Source: Bacteroidota bacterium (GTDB lineage: Bacteria; Bacteroidota; Bacteroidia; UKL13-3). From it: a DNA stretch of 64,000 bases. Under the pieces are notes generated by a model. That model was not told the DNA's origin, did no database searches, and was given only the letters and a program-made list of their open reading frames with translations. This document shows, one piece after another, positions 1 through 9,800 of the stretch; position 1 is the stretch's first letter; each line of letters starts with the position of its first letter. The stretch spans positions 130,732 through 194,731 of the forward strand of contig JAIXWW010000021.1 in the NCBI GenBank assembly GCA_027491085.1, written 5' to 3'. Both the position numbers and the translations under genes were made by a program.

Positions 1-485
1 TAAACCAAATTTACCTTGACCCATTTTATTTTCATGTGCGTTTATATTACGATGATTTATGTTTAGCCGAAGTTAGAAACGATAATACTTGCGATTGCCG
101 GGATACCATGTACGTTTATAAGCCTAAATTCGAAATTGGAAAAACTTATGCTTTGCGCAATATCAATTTTGATTTAGATAAATACGTGTTGTTACCACAA
201 TCGTATGTAGAACTTGATAATTTATTATCCATTATGCGTGAGTACCCTAAAATGGTTATAAAAATAATGGGACATACCGACAGCCAAAATTCGGATGCGT
301 ATAATATTACTTTATCTAACAATAGAGCCATGGCCTGTGTTAAGTATTTAATAAAGCATGGAATAAATGCCAAACGATTAAGTTGGCAAGGGTATGGCGA
401 ACGAGTTCCTATAACTACCAACGATACAGAGGAAGGCAAAGCGGCTAATAGAAGGGTAGAGTTTATGGTTTTGAAAGTAGAGTAG
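1..485 (+). CDS. OmpA-family peptidoglycan-binding protein, 3' part (5' end outside window)
   Basis: The reading frame is open from base 3 without a stop, so the gene enters from the left edge. The GTG at 36 is probably not the real start. The visible 161 residues end in an OmpA-like domain. The signs are an NINFDLDKY strand, a long helix, the GHTDS motif that binds diaminopimelate, a NRAMACVKYL helix, and the closing NRRVEFMV. Such domains anchor outer membrane proteins to peptidoglycan; the missing N-terminus probably carries a barrel or repeats. The gene converges with tolC, leaving only 10 bases between the stop codons. Domain assignment is secure; the full protein's role is unknown. Confidence 0.85.
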   Translation, partial: NQIYLDPFYFHVRLYYDDLCLAEVRNDNTCDCRDTMYVYKPKFEIGKTYALRNINFDLDKYVLLPQSYVELDNLLSIMREYPKMVIKIMGHTDSQNSDAYNITLSNNRAMACVKYLIKHGINAKRLSWQGYGERVPITTNDTEEGKAANRRVEFMVLKVE

Positions 486-495
486 GAGAGAGGTA

Positions 496-1830
496 TTAAT
501 TACCAACCACTTTAAATATTTCTGAAGTTAGCCTTAAAAGTTCGGTTTCGGCTAACTTTGCATCGTATTGTGCAGCTGATAAACGGGTTTGACTCAATAC
601 CAAGTTTTGTTGTGCATTGCGCAATTCCAAGGCAGTAATTACCCCTACTTTGTATTGCTCATTGGCTAAATCAAAATTACTTTGAGCTACTGTTACATTT
701 TCAGTTTCAAATTGAAGTAATTGCAACACCATTGTATAGGAATTATAGTTTTGTTGAATAGCTAAATCCAATTTTGTTAAGCTATCTTTTAACACAAAAT
801 CATTTGATTTTAAACTTAAGCGTGCATTTTGCAAACGTTTATCTACACTAAATCCATTAAATACATTCAAACTTAAAGCAGCACCATAATGGTAGCCATT
901 GGTTTGGCTCGATTGTAAAAAACCTGCTTCCGAAGTTTGTTTGTTATAATTATAGCCCGTTTTTAATTGAACTGTTGGCATGCGTTCAGCCCTAATTTCA
1001 TTAATAGTAAATGTCGATACTTGATAATTTTTTTTAGTAATCATTAAGTTGGTATTTTGAGTTTGTGCTTTGCTTTGCAAATCGGCTAGTTTTAAATCTT
1101 TATTGATTTCAATTTTATCATCTATATCAAAATCGGTGGTTAAATCACGGGCTAATAATTGGTTTAAATTGGCTTTGGCATTTTGTACCAAATTTTGTTG
1201 TTTAATAATGGCCGATTTATCGGTATTTAAATCAACTTGCGCTTTTAAAACTTCAGTTTTTGATACTTTTCCAACTGCCAATTTATCGTTGGCCAACTTT
1301 AACCTTTCGGTTGAAATAGTTACACTTTGTTGCAAAGCATTCAATTGTTTTTTGTTTTGAACAATATCGAAATAAGCACGAATAATACGGCTAAAATTTT
1401 GCTCAATTTGAGCGCGCATTCTCAATTCGCCAATGGCCTGTAATTGATTCAACTTGTTTTTAGTGGCAAACATTTTTAAACCATCAAAAATAGTCCAACC
1501 AAGCTCCACACCAGCATTTAGCTGATTAGATTTAGCGCCATCTTTATTATTTTCAGTTCCATTTAAAAACTTTTGTTGGGTATTATTTACCACATTATCT
1601 TGACTTGCAGTAGCAGCAACAGTTGGTAACATGCCTGCCGCACCTGCATAATTGCTATTTTGAGCAATTTCAGCTTCGTTTTTTGCTAATTGAATGGAGT
1701 AATTATTGGCTAAAGCCAATTTTAAAGCTTCGTTTAAAGTAAGTATTTGTTGGGCTTTTGCTCCAATAAATACAAGACTAAAAATAAAAACTGCAACTAT
1801 TTTATTTGAAAACAATTTATTTAATAACAT
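496..1830 (-). CDS. tolC: TolC-family outer membrane efflux channel
   Basis: A 444-residue protein with a signal peptide ending near AKAQ and two long repeated coiled-coil halves rich in Gln, Asn, Ala and Leu. This is typical of the outer membrane factor of tripartite pumps. The first repeat starts at LTLNEALKLALANNYSIQ, and its counterpart near the C-terminus contains NEQYKVGVITALELRNAQQ. It would form the trimeric exit duct for the RND pump encoded 15 bases upstream. Length and repeat pattern fit the family. It is the last gene of a marR-mfp-rnd-tolC operon; the substrate is unknown. Confidence 0.9.
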   Translation of the reverse strand: MLLNKLFSNKIVAVFIFSLVFIGAKAQQILTLNEALKLALANNYSIQLAKNEAEIAQNSNYAGAAGMLPTVAATASQDNVVNNTQQKFLNGTENNKDGAKSNQLNAGVELGWTIFDGLKMFATKNKLNQLQAIGELRMRAQIEQNFSRIIRAYFDIVQNKKQLNALQQSVTISTERLKLANDKLAVGKVSKTEVLKAQVDLNTDKSAIIKQQNLVQNAKANLNQLLARDLTTDFDIDDKIEINKDLKLADLQSKAQTQNTNLMITKKNYQVSTFTINEIRAERMPTVQLKTGYNYNKQTSEAGFLQSSQTNGYHYGAALSLNVFNGFSVDKRLQNARLSLKSNDFVLKDSLTKLDLAIQQNYNSYTMVLQLLQFETENVTVAQSNFDLANEQYKVGVITALELRNAQQNLVLSQTRLSAAQYDAKLAETELLRLTSEIFKVVGN

Positions 1831-1845
1831 GAATTTTACTTTTAA

Positions 1846-4800
1846 TTAAGCCGAAATTTCTTCGGTTGATTCTACTTCGGTTTTTGATTTTTTATTACGA
1901 GAAATATAACTGTACATAACCGGAATTACGTATAAAGTTAAAAATCCTGAAAACAACAAACCACCTATGATTACAATACCCATTGCAGTTCTACTTTTTG
2001 CGCCAGCACCTAAAGCCAATGCAATTGGCAAAGCCCCTAAAATGGTAGCCAAACTTGTCATCATAATGGGGCGTAAACGCTGCACTGCTGCAAGTTTAAC
2101 TGCTTCAATAGTTTGTAAACCACTTTCTTTTTGATGGTTAGCAAATTCTACAATTAAAATTCCATTTTTAGTAACCAAACCTATTAAAACAATGATTCCA
2201 ATTTGACTGAAAATATTGATAGTTTGGTTAAAATACCACAATGAAATTAACGCTCCAGCTAAAGCCATTGGCACCGTAATCATAATAATTAAAGGGTCTA
2301 TAAAACTTTCGAATTGAGCTGCTAATACCAAATAAACCAATACCAAAGCCAATAAAAATGCAAAGGTGGTATTTGACGAACTTTCAGAAAAATCGCGAGA
2401 AGGACCAGCCAAATCGGTAGTAAACGATTCGTCTAACACCTTTTTCGAAATTTTTTCCATTTCCTTTATACCATCACCAATGGTTTTGCCTGGTGCTAAA
2501 CCAGCCGAAACAGTAGCTGCTTTGTAACGATTGTAATGATACAATTGAGGCGGACTGCTTTGTTCTGTAATTTGTACCACATTATCTAACTGAATCATTT
2601 TACCTGCATCATTTTTAACATAAAGCGATTTTAAATCCAAAGGTTCGTCACGGTTTTCTCTGTCCATTTGCCCAATAACTTGGTACTGTTTTCCTTGTTG
2701 TGTGTAATATCCATAACGCAAACCACTGTATGCCAATTGCAATGTTTGCGCTACACTTTGAACCGAAACACCTAAACTTTTGGCCTTGTCTCTATCAATA
2801 GTAATTACCAATTCAGGTTTATTGAACTTTAAATTTACATCAAACCCTTGGAAAGTTTTATTGGTCGATACTGCTTCTGTAAACTTTGGTAAGTATTGTT
2901 GAATTTTACTAAAATCTTGATTTTGTAAAATGAATTGAACGGGTAAACCAGCACGCGAACCGCCTGAACCATTTATGGTTTGATCTTGAATTACAAATGA
3001 TTTTGCATCAGGAAAATTCTTTAAATTTCGGGTGAGCATATCAGCTATTTGTTGTTGAGAACGTTTGCGCTCATCAGGGTCGTTTAATATGATTCGGTTA
3101 AAACCTGTATTAACCGCTCCACTTCCCACAAAACCTGGCGCTGTAACCGAGATAATAATTTTCTTTTCAGGAACTGAATCTAAAATTAATTGGGTAATTT
3201 TATCTTGATAATTATCCATAAACTCGTATGATGCACCTTCGGGAGCTGTGGAACTGATACGCATTACACTTCTATCATCAAGCGGAGCCAACTCACTTTG
3301 TATAGTATTTCCAATTAAAAATATTAAACCAAATGAAATAACAATTATTACCAATGCCAACCATTTACGTTCAAAAAATACATCTAACGATTTTTTATAA
3401 GCATTGTTCAATCCTTCAAAAAATGGTTCTGTTTTAGTATAAAAATTACTGCGTTTTTTATGGTCTTTTCTAGTTAAAAACACATTTAACATAGGTGTTA
3501 ATGAAAGCGAAACAAATGCAGAAATAAGAACCGCACCAGCTACCACCACTCCAAACTCACGGAATAACCTACCCACAAAACCTTGTAAGAAAATAATTGG
3601 TAAAAAAACCACTGCCAACGTTATGGAAGTAGAAACTACAGCAAAAAATATTTCGTTTGAACCTTTTATGGCCGCTTCGCGAGGTGAAAGACCTTCTTCT
3701 ATTTTCTTGAAAATATTTTCGGTTACCACAATACCATCATCAACCACTAAACCTGTAGCCAACACAATAGCTAATAAGGTTAAAATATTGATAGAAAAAC
3801 CTGCCAAGTACATGATAAAAAATGCACCAATCAGCGAAACAGGAATATCAATTAATGGTCTAAAAGCAATTAACCAATCTCTAAAAAATAAGAAAATAAT
3901 TAATACAACTAGTATGAAAGCTATTAATAAAGTTTCTTTTACCTCGGTAATAGATGTTTTAATAAACTTGGTATTATCAATAGATACATTCAGTTTAAAA
4001 TCTTTGGGAACTTCTTTCTTAATTTGCTCGAAACGTTTGTAAAACTCATCAGCTATTTCAATATAATTGGCTCCCGGTTGTGGAACAATGCCCAAACCTA
4101 TCATTGGGGTACCTGATTCTTTTAAAATAGTCTCTTCGTTTTCAGCTCCTATAACAGCGTAACCAACATCTTTTAACTTAATGGTTTTTGTATCATCGGC
4201 TTTAATAATTAAGTTATTAAATTGCTCTTCAGTTGTGAATTTACCAACCGTTTTTACAGTTAACTCAGTGGTATTTCCTTCTATTTTACCTCCCGGAAGT
4301 TCTACATTTTCTCTATCTAAAGCTTGTTTTACATCTAGGGCAGTAACTCCCAAAGCCGAAAGTTTAGCAGGATTTAACCACAAACGCATGGCATAACGTT
4401 TTTGTCCCCAAATTTGAATGGTACTAACTCCTGGAATGGTTTGGAGTTTTTCTAACAACACATTTTCGGCATAATCACTTACCTGTAATTGGTTTTTATT
4501 ATCGCTTTGAATGGTCATACCCAAAATAGCATCCGAGTTTGCATCGGCTTTACTAACTACCGGAGGTGCATCAATATCTTGCGGTAATTGCCTAACAGCT
4601 TGAGAAACTTTATCACGCACATCGTTAGCTGCTTCTTCTAAATTGGCATCTAAATTAAACTCCACAGTAATATTACTGGTTCCTAAATTACTGGCTGACG
4701 AAATAGAACGAATGCCCGCAATTCCATTAATTGATTTTTCTAATGGCTCTGTAATTTGCGATTCAATAATTTCGGCATTGGCACCAGTATAACTTGTTCT

Positions 4801-4941
4801 TACCGTTATGATTGGTGGGTCGATGGAAGGAAATTCCCTTACACCTAAATATTTATATCCAATAGCACCAAATAATACAATGGCTATAGACATAACCGTT
4901 GCTAATACTGGCCTACTTATACTTACACTTGATAAACTCAT
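1846..4941 (-). CDS. RND multidrug efflux transporter, HAE1/AcrB-like inner membrane pump
   Basis: A 1031-residue protein, full length for the hydrophobe/amphiphile efflux (HAE1) branch of RND pumps. It opens with SRPVLATVMSIAIVLFGAIG (helix 1) and has a porter domain beginning GVREFPSIDPP. The paired aspartates of the proton relay lie in helix 4 (VVDDGIVVTEN) and the conserved lysine in helix 10 (TKNGILIVEF). All proton-relay residues are therefore present. It would export drugs or lipophilic compounds through the TolC channel using the proton gradient. It lies between the membrane fusion gene (72 bases upstream) and tolC (15 bases downstream). The substrate cannot be read from the sequence. 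Confidence 0.95.
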   Translation of the reverse strand: MSLSSVSISRPVLATVMSIAIVLFGAIGYKYLGVREFPSIDPPIITVRTSYTGANAEIIESQITEPLEKSINGIAGIRSISSASNLGTSNITVEFNLDANLEEAANDVRDKVSQAVRQLPQDIDAPPVVSKADANSDAILGMTIQSDNKNQLQVSDYAENVLLEKLQTIPGVSTIQIWGQKRYAMRLWLNPAKLSALGVTALDVKQALDRENVELPGGKIEGNTTELTVKTVGKFTTEEQFNNLIIKADDTKTIKLKDVGYAVIGAENEETILKESGTPMIGLGIVPQPGANYIEIADEFYKRFEQIKKEVPKDFKLNVSIDNTKFIKTSITEVKETLLIAFILVVLIIFLFFRDWLIAFRPLIDIPVSLIGAFFIMYLAGFSINILTLLAIVLATGLVVDDGIVVTENIFKKIEEGLSPREAAIKGSNEIFFAVVSTSITLAVVFLPIIFLQGFVGRLFREFGVVVAGAVLISAFVSLSLTPMLNVFLTRKDHKKRSNFYTKTEPFFEGLNNAYKKSLDVFFERKWLALVIIVISFGLIFLIGNTIQSELAPLDDRSVMRISSTAPEGASYEFMDNYQDKITQLILDSVPEKKIIISVTAPGFVGSGAVNTGFNRIILNDPDERKRSQQQIADMLTRNLKNFPDAKSFVIQDQTINGSGGSRAGLPVQFILQNQDFSKIQQYLPKFTEAVSTNKTFQGFDVNLKFNKPELVITIDRDKAKSLGVSVQSVAQTLQLAYSGLRYGYYTQQGKQYQVIGQMDRENRDEPLDLKSLYVKNDAGKMIQLDNVVQITEQSSPPQLYHYNRYKAATVSAGLAPGKTIGDGIKEMEKISKKVLDESFTTDLAGPSRDFSESSSNTTFAFLLALVLVYLVLAAQFESFIDPLIIMITVPMALAGALISLWYFNQTINIFSQIGIIVLIGLVTKNGILIVEFANHQKESGLQTIEAVKLAAVQRLRPIMMTSLATILGALPIALALGAGAKSRTAMGIVIIGGLLFSGFLTLYVIPVMYSYISRNKKSKTEVESTEEISA

Positions 4942-5013
4942 TTTTTTGATCGGAAAATTGTTGAATTGTTAGATTGTTATATGGTTGAATTGCCAGTCGC
5001 CAGAAGCAAGTTG

Positions 5014-6081
5014 CTAGTTGCCCTTTTGCACCTTCACCTTAACTCCTTGTTTCATTTGTATAATTCCACTTACAATTACCGAATCGCCCGTCTTTAAACC
5101 ACTAATAATTTCTACATTTGATTCGTTTCTTCCTGCTACTTCAACTTTTTGCTCAACAGCTGAATCGCCTTTTACCACAAATACTTTTTGTCCTTTTAAA
5201 ATAGGTACCACCGACTGTGTTGGGATTAAAAATACACCTTCTTTATCGTTTAATGGTACATTTACTTTGGCAAATAATCCAGGTAAAAGCACACCATTGC
5301 TATTTTCGCAAATGGCTCTTAAAACCACATTTCTATTTACCACATCTACCTTTGGTTCAATGGCATAAATTTTAGCTTTAAAAGTTTTTTGAATTCCTTC
5401 TACTGTAAAACTCACTTCAGTACCATTGCTAATTTGTGCTACGTATCTTTCTGGAACCGAAAATTCAATTTTTATCCTATCAATTTTTTGAATAGAAGCA
5501 ATTTTAGAAGCCGAATTAACAAACGAACCTTCGCTTACATATTTTAAACCTATTTTACCACTAAATGGAGCTACAATTTCTGTATGCTTAATACTTTCTT
5601 TTAGTATTTCAATATCAGCGTTTATTGAATTCAAGTCGGTAAGCGATAAATCATAAGCTTCTTGGCTAATTCCTCCTTTGTCTAATAATTGTTTATTGCG
5701 TTTTTCGGTTTCTTGTTTCAGTTTTTTGTTAATCAATGCTTTGTTTAGTTGCGCTTGTAAATCGCCATCATAAATTTTGATAAGCTGTTTGCCTTTGGTC
5801 ACCACTGAACCTTCAGTAAAACCAATTTTAGTAATTCTACCTTGCGTTTCAGCATGTAACTCTACTTCTTCATCTGCCATAATATTACCAATGGCTTGCA
5901 CTGAGCTTGATACACTTTGTTTGTGAGCAACTACCACACTCACTTTTACTGGCGCAGCAGCTGGCTTACCACCTTTTGCTCCTGAAGCTCCTGCCTCGGT
6001 TTTAGGAAAAATTTTAGGATAGGCCAATAGAGCTACTATGGCTATAATTACTGAATAAGTTATAATTTGTTTTTTAGTCAT
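5014..6081 (-). CDS. RND efflux periplasmic adaptor (membrane fusion protein)
   Basis: A 355-residue HlyD/AcrA-like adaptor with an N-terminal hydrophobic anchor (about residues 6-24). It has a lipoyl-like half (VELHAETQGRITKIG), a short helical hairpin (about residues 110-160), the second lipoyl half (IVAPFSGKIGLKYVSEG), and beta-barrel and membrane-proximal domains. The hairpin is shorter than in AcrA, as in many Bacteroidota adaptors. It should bridge the RND pump and TolC. It follows the marR remnant by 25 bases, so a MarR-type repressor probably once controlled the operon. No lipobox cysteine is visible, so anchoring would be by the uncleaved helix. Confidence 0.92.
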   Translation of the reverse strand: MTKKQIITYSVIIAIVALLAYPKIFPKTEAGASGAKGGKPAAAPVKVSVVVAHKQSVSSSVQAIGNIMADEEVELHAETQGRITKIGFTEGSVVTKGKQLIKIYDGDLQAQLNKALINKKLKQETEKRNKQLLDKGGISQEAYDLSLTDLNSINADIEILKESIKHTEIVAPFSGKIGLKYVSEGSFVNSASKIASIQKIDRIKIEFSVPERYVAQISNGTEVSFTVEGIQKTFKAKIYAIEPKVDVVNRNVVLRAICENSNGVLLPGLFAKVNVPLNDKEGVFLIPTQSVVPILKGQKVFVVKGDSAVEQKVEVAGRNESNVEIISGLKTGDSVIVSGIIQMKQGVKVKVQKGN

Positions 6082-6106
6082 GTTTTTATAAAATTATTGC
6101 GAACTT

Positions 6107-6604
6107 CTATTTGCTCACATTATTTGATTTTACATATTTTAATTCGTAGTACTCGGCTGGTAAACCCGAAATGTTTTCGAGCATTCGGTTAAGCATTTCA
6201 AAAAATAAAGTTTGCTCTTGCTCTGTAAAGTTTTTAAAAGCCGAATTGTTTACCAAATTAAAGGCTTCGTTTATTTTAGGTAAATAAGTCTTGCCTTTTT
6301 CAGTACAAACTATCATGTGCTCTCTTCTATCTAGTGTGTTCTTTTCACGAATTACCAATCCTTTTTCGGTTAAATAATCAATAATGCGAACGATACTTGC
6401 TTTGTCTATGTCGAAATATTTCGACAAACATTGCTGAGTAATTTTTTAATGATTACCAATAACCATTAATACATAATAGTATTTATCAAAATCAAAATTA
6501 GCAAAATGAGTAGTAGCAGCACCGTAATAGTTTTTGGCCAAAAGGGTAAATTTATAGGCCAATGGAGTACCTACATCCGATTTGCAGTTTTTTTTATCAT
6601 CCAT
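6107..6604 (-). pseudogene. MarR-family repressor of the efflux operon, interrupted by one in-frame stop
   Basis: Read from the ATG at 6604, a 165-codon MarR-like protein is encoded in one frame. Codon 53 (6446-6448) is TAA. The upstream part holds the dimerisation helices (ends LMVIGNH). The part after the stop begins KITQQCLSKYFDID and holds the winged helix-turn-helix (DKASIVRIIDYLTEKGLV, wing DRREH). Because the frame is the same on both sides, one base change, for example GAA to TAA, explains the interruption. A TTG at 6427 leaves a 106-residue fragment without the N-terminal helix. The gene heads the efflux operon and has an intact palindromic operator, so loss of repression is likely unless this is a base-call error. 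Confidence 0.75.
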
Positions 6605-6613
6605 TTGTGGCAG

Positions 6614-6657
6614 CGAATATAGTTGAATAAATCAATAGTTGACAAAATCAACTATTG
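6614..6657 (-). promoter_or_regulatory. MarR-type operator overlapping the promoter of the efflux operon
   Basis: A perfect 10-base inverted repeat with a 5-base spacer lies at 6633-6657 (arms CAATAGTTGA and TCAACTATTG), the usual shape of MarR-family operators. On the minus strand, TTTTG at 6643-6647 inside the palindrome is followed after 21 bases by TATATTCG (6614-6621). This resembles the Bacteroidota -33 and -7 boxes, so a bound repressor would cover the promoter. The box ends 9 bases before the marR ATG. Promoter assignment is inference; the palindrome is seen directly. Confidence 0.65.
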
Positions 6658-6764
6658 TTAACCTTGTTTTTACATAACCTAAAATTTATTTATACAAGAC
6701 AATCAAGAATTGAGATAAAATATTGCAAAACTTACTTAACTATCAAAAGTTTATTTTAGTAATA

Positions 6765-6805
6765 AAAAAGCAGTTATAAAGTAATCTACCTTATAACTGC
6801 TTTCT
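6765..6805 (-). terminator. Rho-independent terminator of the CheB-CheR kinase gene
   Basis: A 13-base stem (AAAGCAGTTATAA at 6767-6779 against 6791-6803) with a short loop lies 20 bases beyond the stop codon of the leftward gene and is followed by T-rich sequence on that strand. Confidence 0.7.
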
Positions 6806-6823
6806 TATTTTGTCAAAATATTT

Positions 6824-9800
6824 TTAAAAATGTATGGTAAAAGTAGTGCCTTTATTAACCTCACTATCTACCTTTATATTGCCACCTAAAGCTACTATTT
6901 GAGAATAAACCAAGTATAATCCAATTCCTTTACTATCGGTATGGGTATGAAACCTTTGATATAATCCAAAAATTTTATCTTTAACTTTTTCCAAATCGAA
7001 TCCAAGTCCGTTATCCGAATATATTAACTTTATCTTTTTATTTTCTATTTGAGTACTTACTGTTATTTGCAAGTCTCTATCTTTACTAGCATATTTAATG
7101 GAATTGGTTAATAGATTCAAGAAAATACTTTCTAAATAACTTTTACTATAACTTAGCTTATTTGCCTTTGAAAAGTTAAGGTTAATTTGTGCATTGCTTC
7201 TTGTAACTAGAGAATTAATAGAGTTTTTTACTCCATTAAATACCTCTTCGATGTTTACATTTTCAAGTTCTTGGTTGGTGTTTTCTTTTATTATAAGAAT
7301 TTTTATTAAGTCATTTAAAGTTTCATGCAAGTTATTAGTTGATTGCTTTAAGGCATCAATCAATTCAGTGGTTTCTTTATCATTAATTTTTTCATAATCA
7401 AACAAGTCTAAAATAGCCAATATATTCGTTAATGGCGAACGCATATTGTGCGATGTAATATACGAAAACTGCTTAAGTTCTTTGTTATTATTAGTTAATT
7501 CATTTAATAATTGTTCGCGTTCCTGTTCAGCTTTTTTGCGGGCAGTTATATCACGTTCTATCGATATCCAATGAGTAAACCAACCTTTTTCATTTGCTAC
7601 CGGAACTATTGAAAAATTTAACCAATATTCTTCTCCATTTTTCCTGTAATTAATTATTTCCGTTTCTACTGGTTGCCAATTTTCAATTGCTTTCCTTATT
7701 TTATCAAGTTCTTCTCTGCTAGTATCAGGTCCTTGCATTAATCTTGGACTTGACCCTATTAACTCGTTTAGTGTATATCCCGAAATTTTGGACATGGCAT
7801 TATTGGCATAAATTATTTCAGGACCAGGTTCATCATAAGGTTCTGCTTTGGTAATAATTACACCATCGTTTGTGTTTTCTATTACCGATTGAAACAACTT
7901 TAACCTTTCTTCATTAATTTTTTGCTCGGTTAAATCTTGCATTGCACCAATCATTCTTACCACTTTACCATTTTCATTTCTGATAGCAATGGCTTTATCA
8001 ATCACAAAAACATAAGTTCCATCTGCTCTTAAATAACGGTACTCAAATTTCAAATTGTTTTCGTTTGATTCAATGAAATTATTTAATTCCAACTCCACTT
8101 TTTCAAGATCATCTTGATGAATTCTTTGAACCCAATTTTCTTTACCTTTTACAAATGTATTTACGTTGTCATAACCAAAAAGGGTTTTAAAACCTGCTCC
8201 CCAATAAATCATATCATTTTGTAAATCCCAATCCCAAACTGCATCAAAGGTTGCTTTGGTTACATATTCAAACCTTTCGTTTATTTCTAATATTTCCTTT
8301 TCAAATTTTTGATTTTCGGTAATATCTCTGGCTATACAATACATTTTTTCAGCATTATTATCCCACTTTGCTGCCCAAGAAAAAGGAACTAAACTACCGT
8401 TTTTATGAACGTACCTATTTTTAAAGTTTGTTACCGCTTTGCCATCATAAACCTTAGCAGCAATTGCTTTTGTTTGTTCTACATCATCGCTATAAACAAA
8501 ATCCAAGAAAGGTTTTCCAATAAGTTCTTCTGGTTTATATCCTAAAATATTTTCAGCAGACTTACTAATTATTTCAAATTTATTGTCTTTATCAATAATA
8601 CAAATAATGTCAAGTGAGGTATTTAAAATATTATTCAACTCATTACTTTGAGCCTCAATTCTTAAATCACGTTCTTTATTATTTGTAATATCTTGAAAAA
8701 CCCCAAATAATTTAACACATTTTCCATTTATAAAACTTGCTTCTCCTTTGGCCTTTACCCAAATTTCATTTCCTTTGGCAGTAATTAATTGTAGTTCAAA
8801 ATCCCAAGGCGTACCCTCATTTATTGCTTTTTCTACTCCCTTTATAACAGTATCCCTACTATAGCCTTCTTTATAAAAATTAATGGCTGTAGTTAAATCA
8901 GGTTCATAATCTAACGGAACTTCGTGTATTAATTTTGTTACATCACTCCAAGTAGCTTTATTAGCAACCAAATCAACTTCCCAACCGCCAATTTTACCCA
9001 TAATACTAATTTCGTTCAGTAAATCGGTGTTTTTAACCCTATTGGTAATATCTGATAGGTAAATAAATATCCTATCTTCATGGCTAATTAAATCTTTATA
9101 AACTACGGAAGAGTAATCCGCAATGAAATAGTTACCAAAAGCATTTATAGCATTTATTTCAGCTTTGGCTTTTCTATTTGTTTTTTGATTATTTGTTATT
9201 TCAATAAATGCTGGTGATTCAAGTTCAAAGAAGTCTGAAACATTTTTAGTCAATAATTTTTCATTTGAACAAACAAATAAATTACAAGCTGATTGATTAG
9301 CCTCCAGTATATCTCCTTTTATATTAGTAATTATAAATGAGTTGAGCGAATTTTCAACAAAGGCTTTGTACTTTTCTTTATTATTTAATATTTGTAGTTC
9401 ATGTTGTTTTTCCTTTGTTATATCTTGAATTGTGGCATAAGCTTTTACTACATTATTACCATTTTTAGTGGCTTTAGCTGTTATTCTTACCAATTTATAA
9501 TTTATTTTATGAGTCAATAACTCCAATTCTAAATCAAATGAATTTCCATTTTTTTGAATAGCATCAAAATTATTTTTGATAGATGTTTTGGCTTCATCTT
9601 TAAAATAATTAATCAGGTTTTCAAAGGTTAATATTTCAGTTGATTCTAAATCGAACAGTGTATTAATTTCTTCAGTGCAACTAAATTCTTGGGTAATAAA
9701 ATCAAGTTCAATTCCTCCAATTTTACCCGACTCTTGGGTTTCAAATAGTAAGTTTTTATATTTTTTATTTTCGGTAATATCGCGTACTGAAGTTACTTTA

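Noticed and set aside
4942..5013. Repetitive-looking spacer (ATTGTTGAATTGTTAGATTG, then GCCAGTCGCCAGAAGC) between the pump and adaptor genes
   Set aside because: It is suggestive of junk repeats seen in this phylum, but too short and degenerate to call as an element without genome-wide copies.
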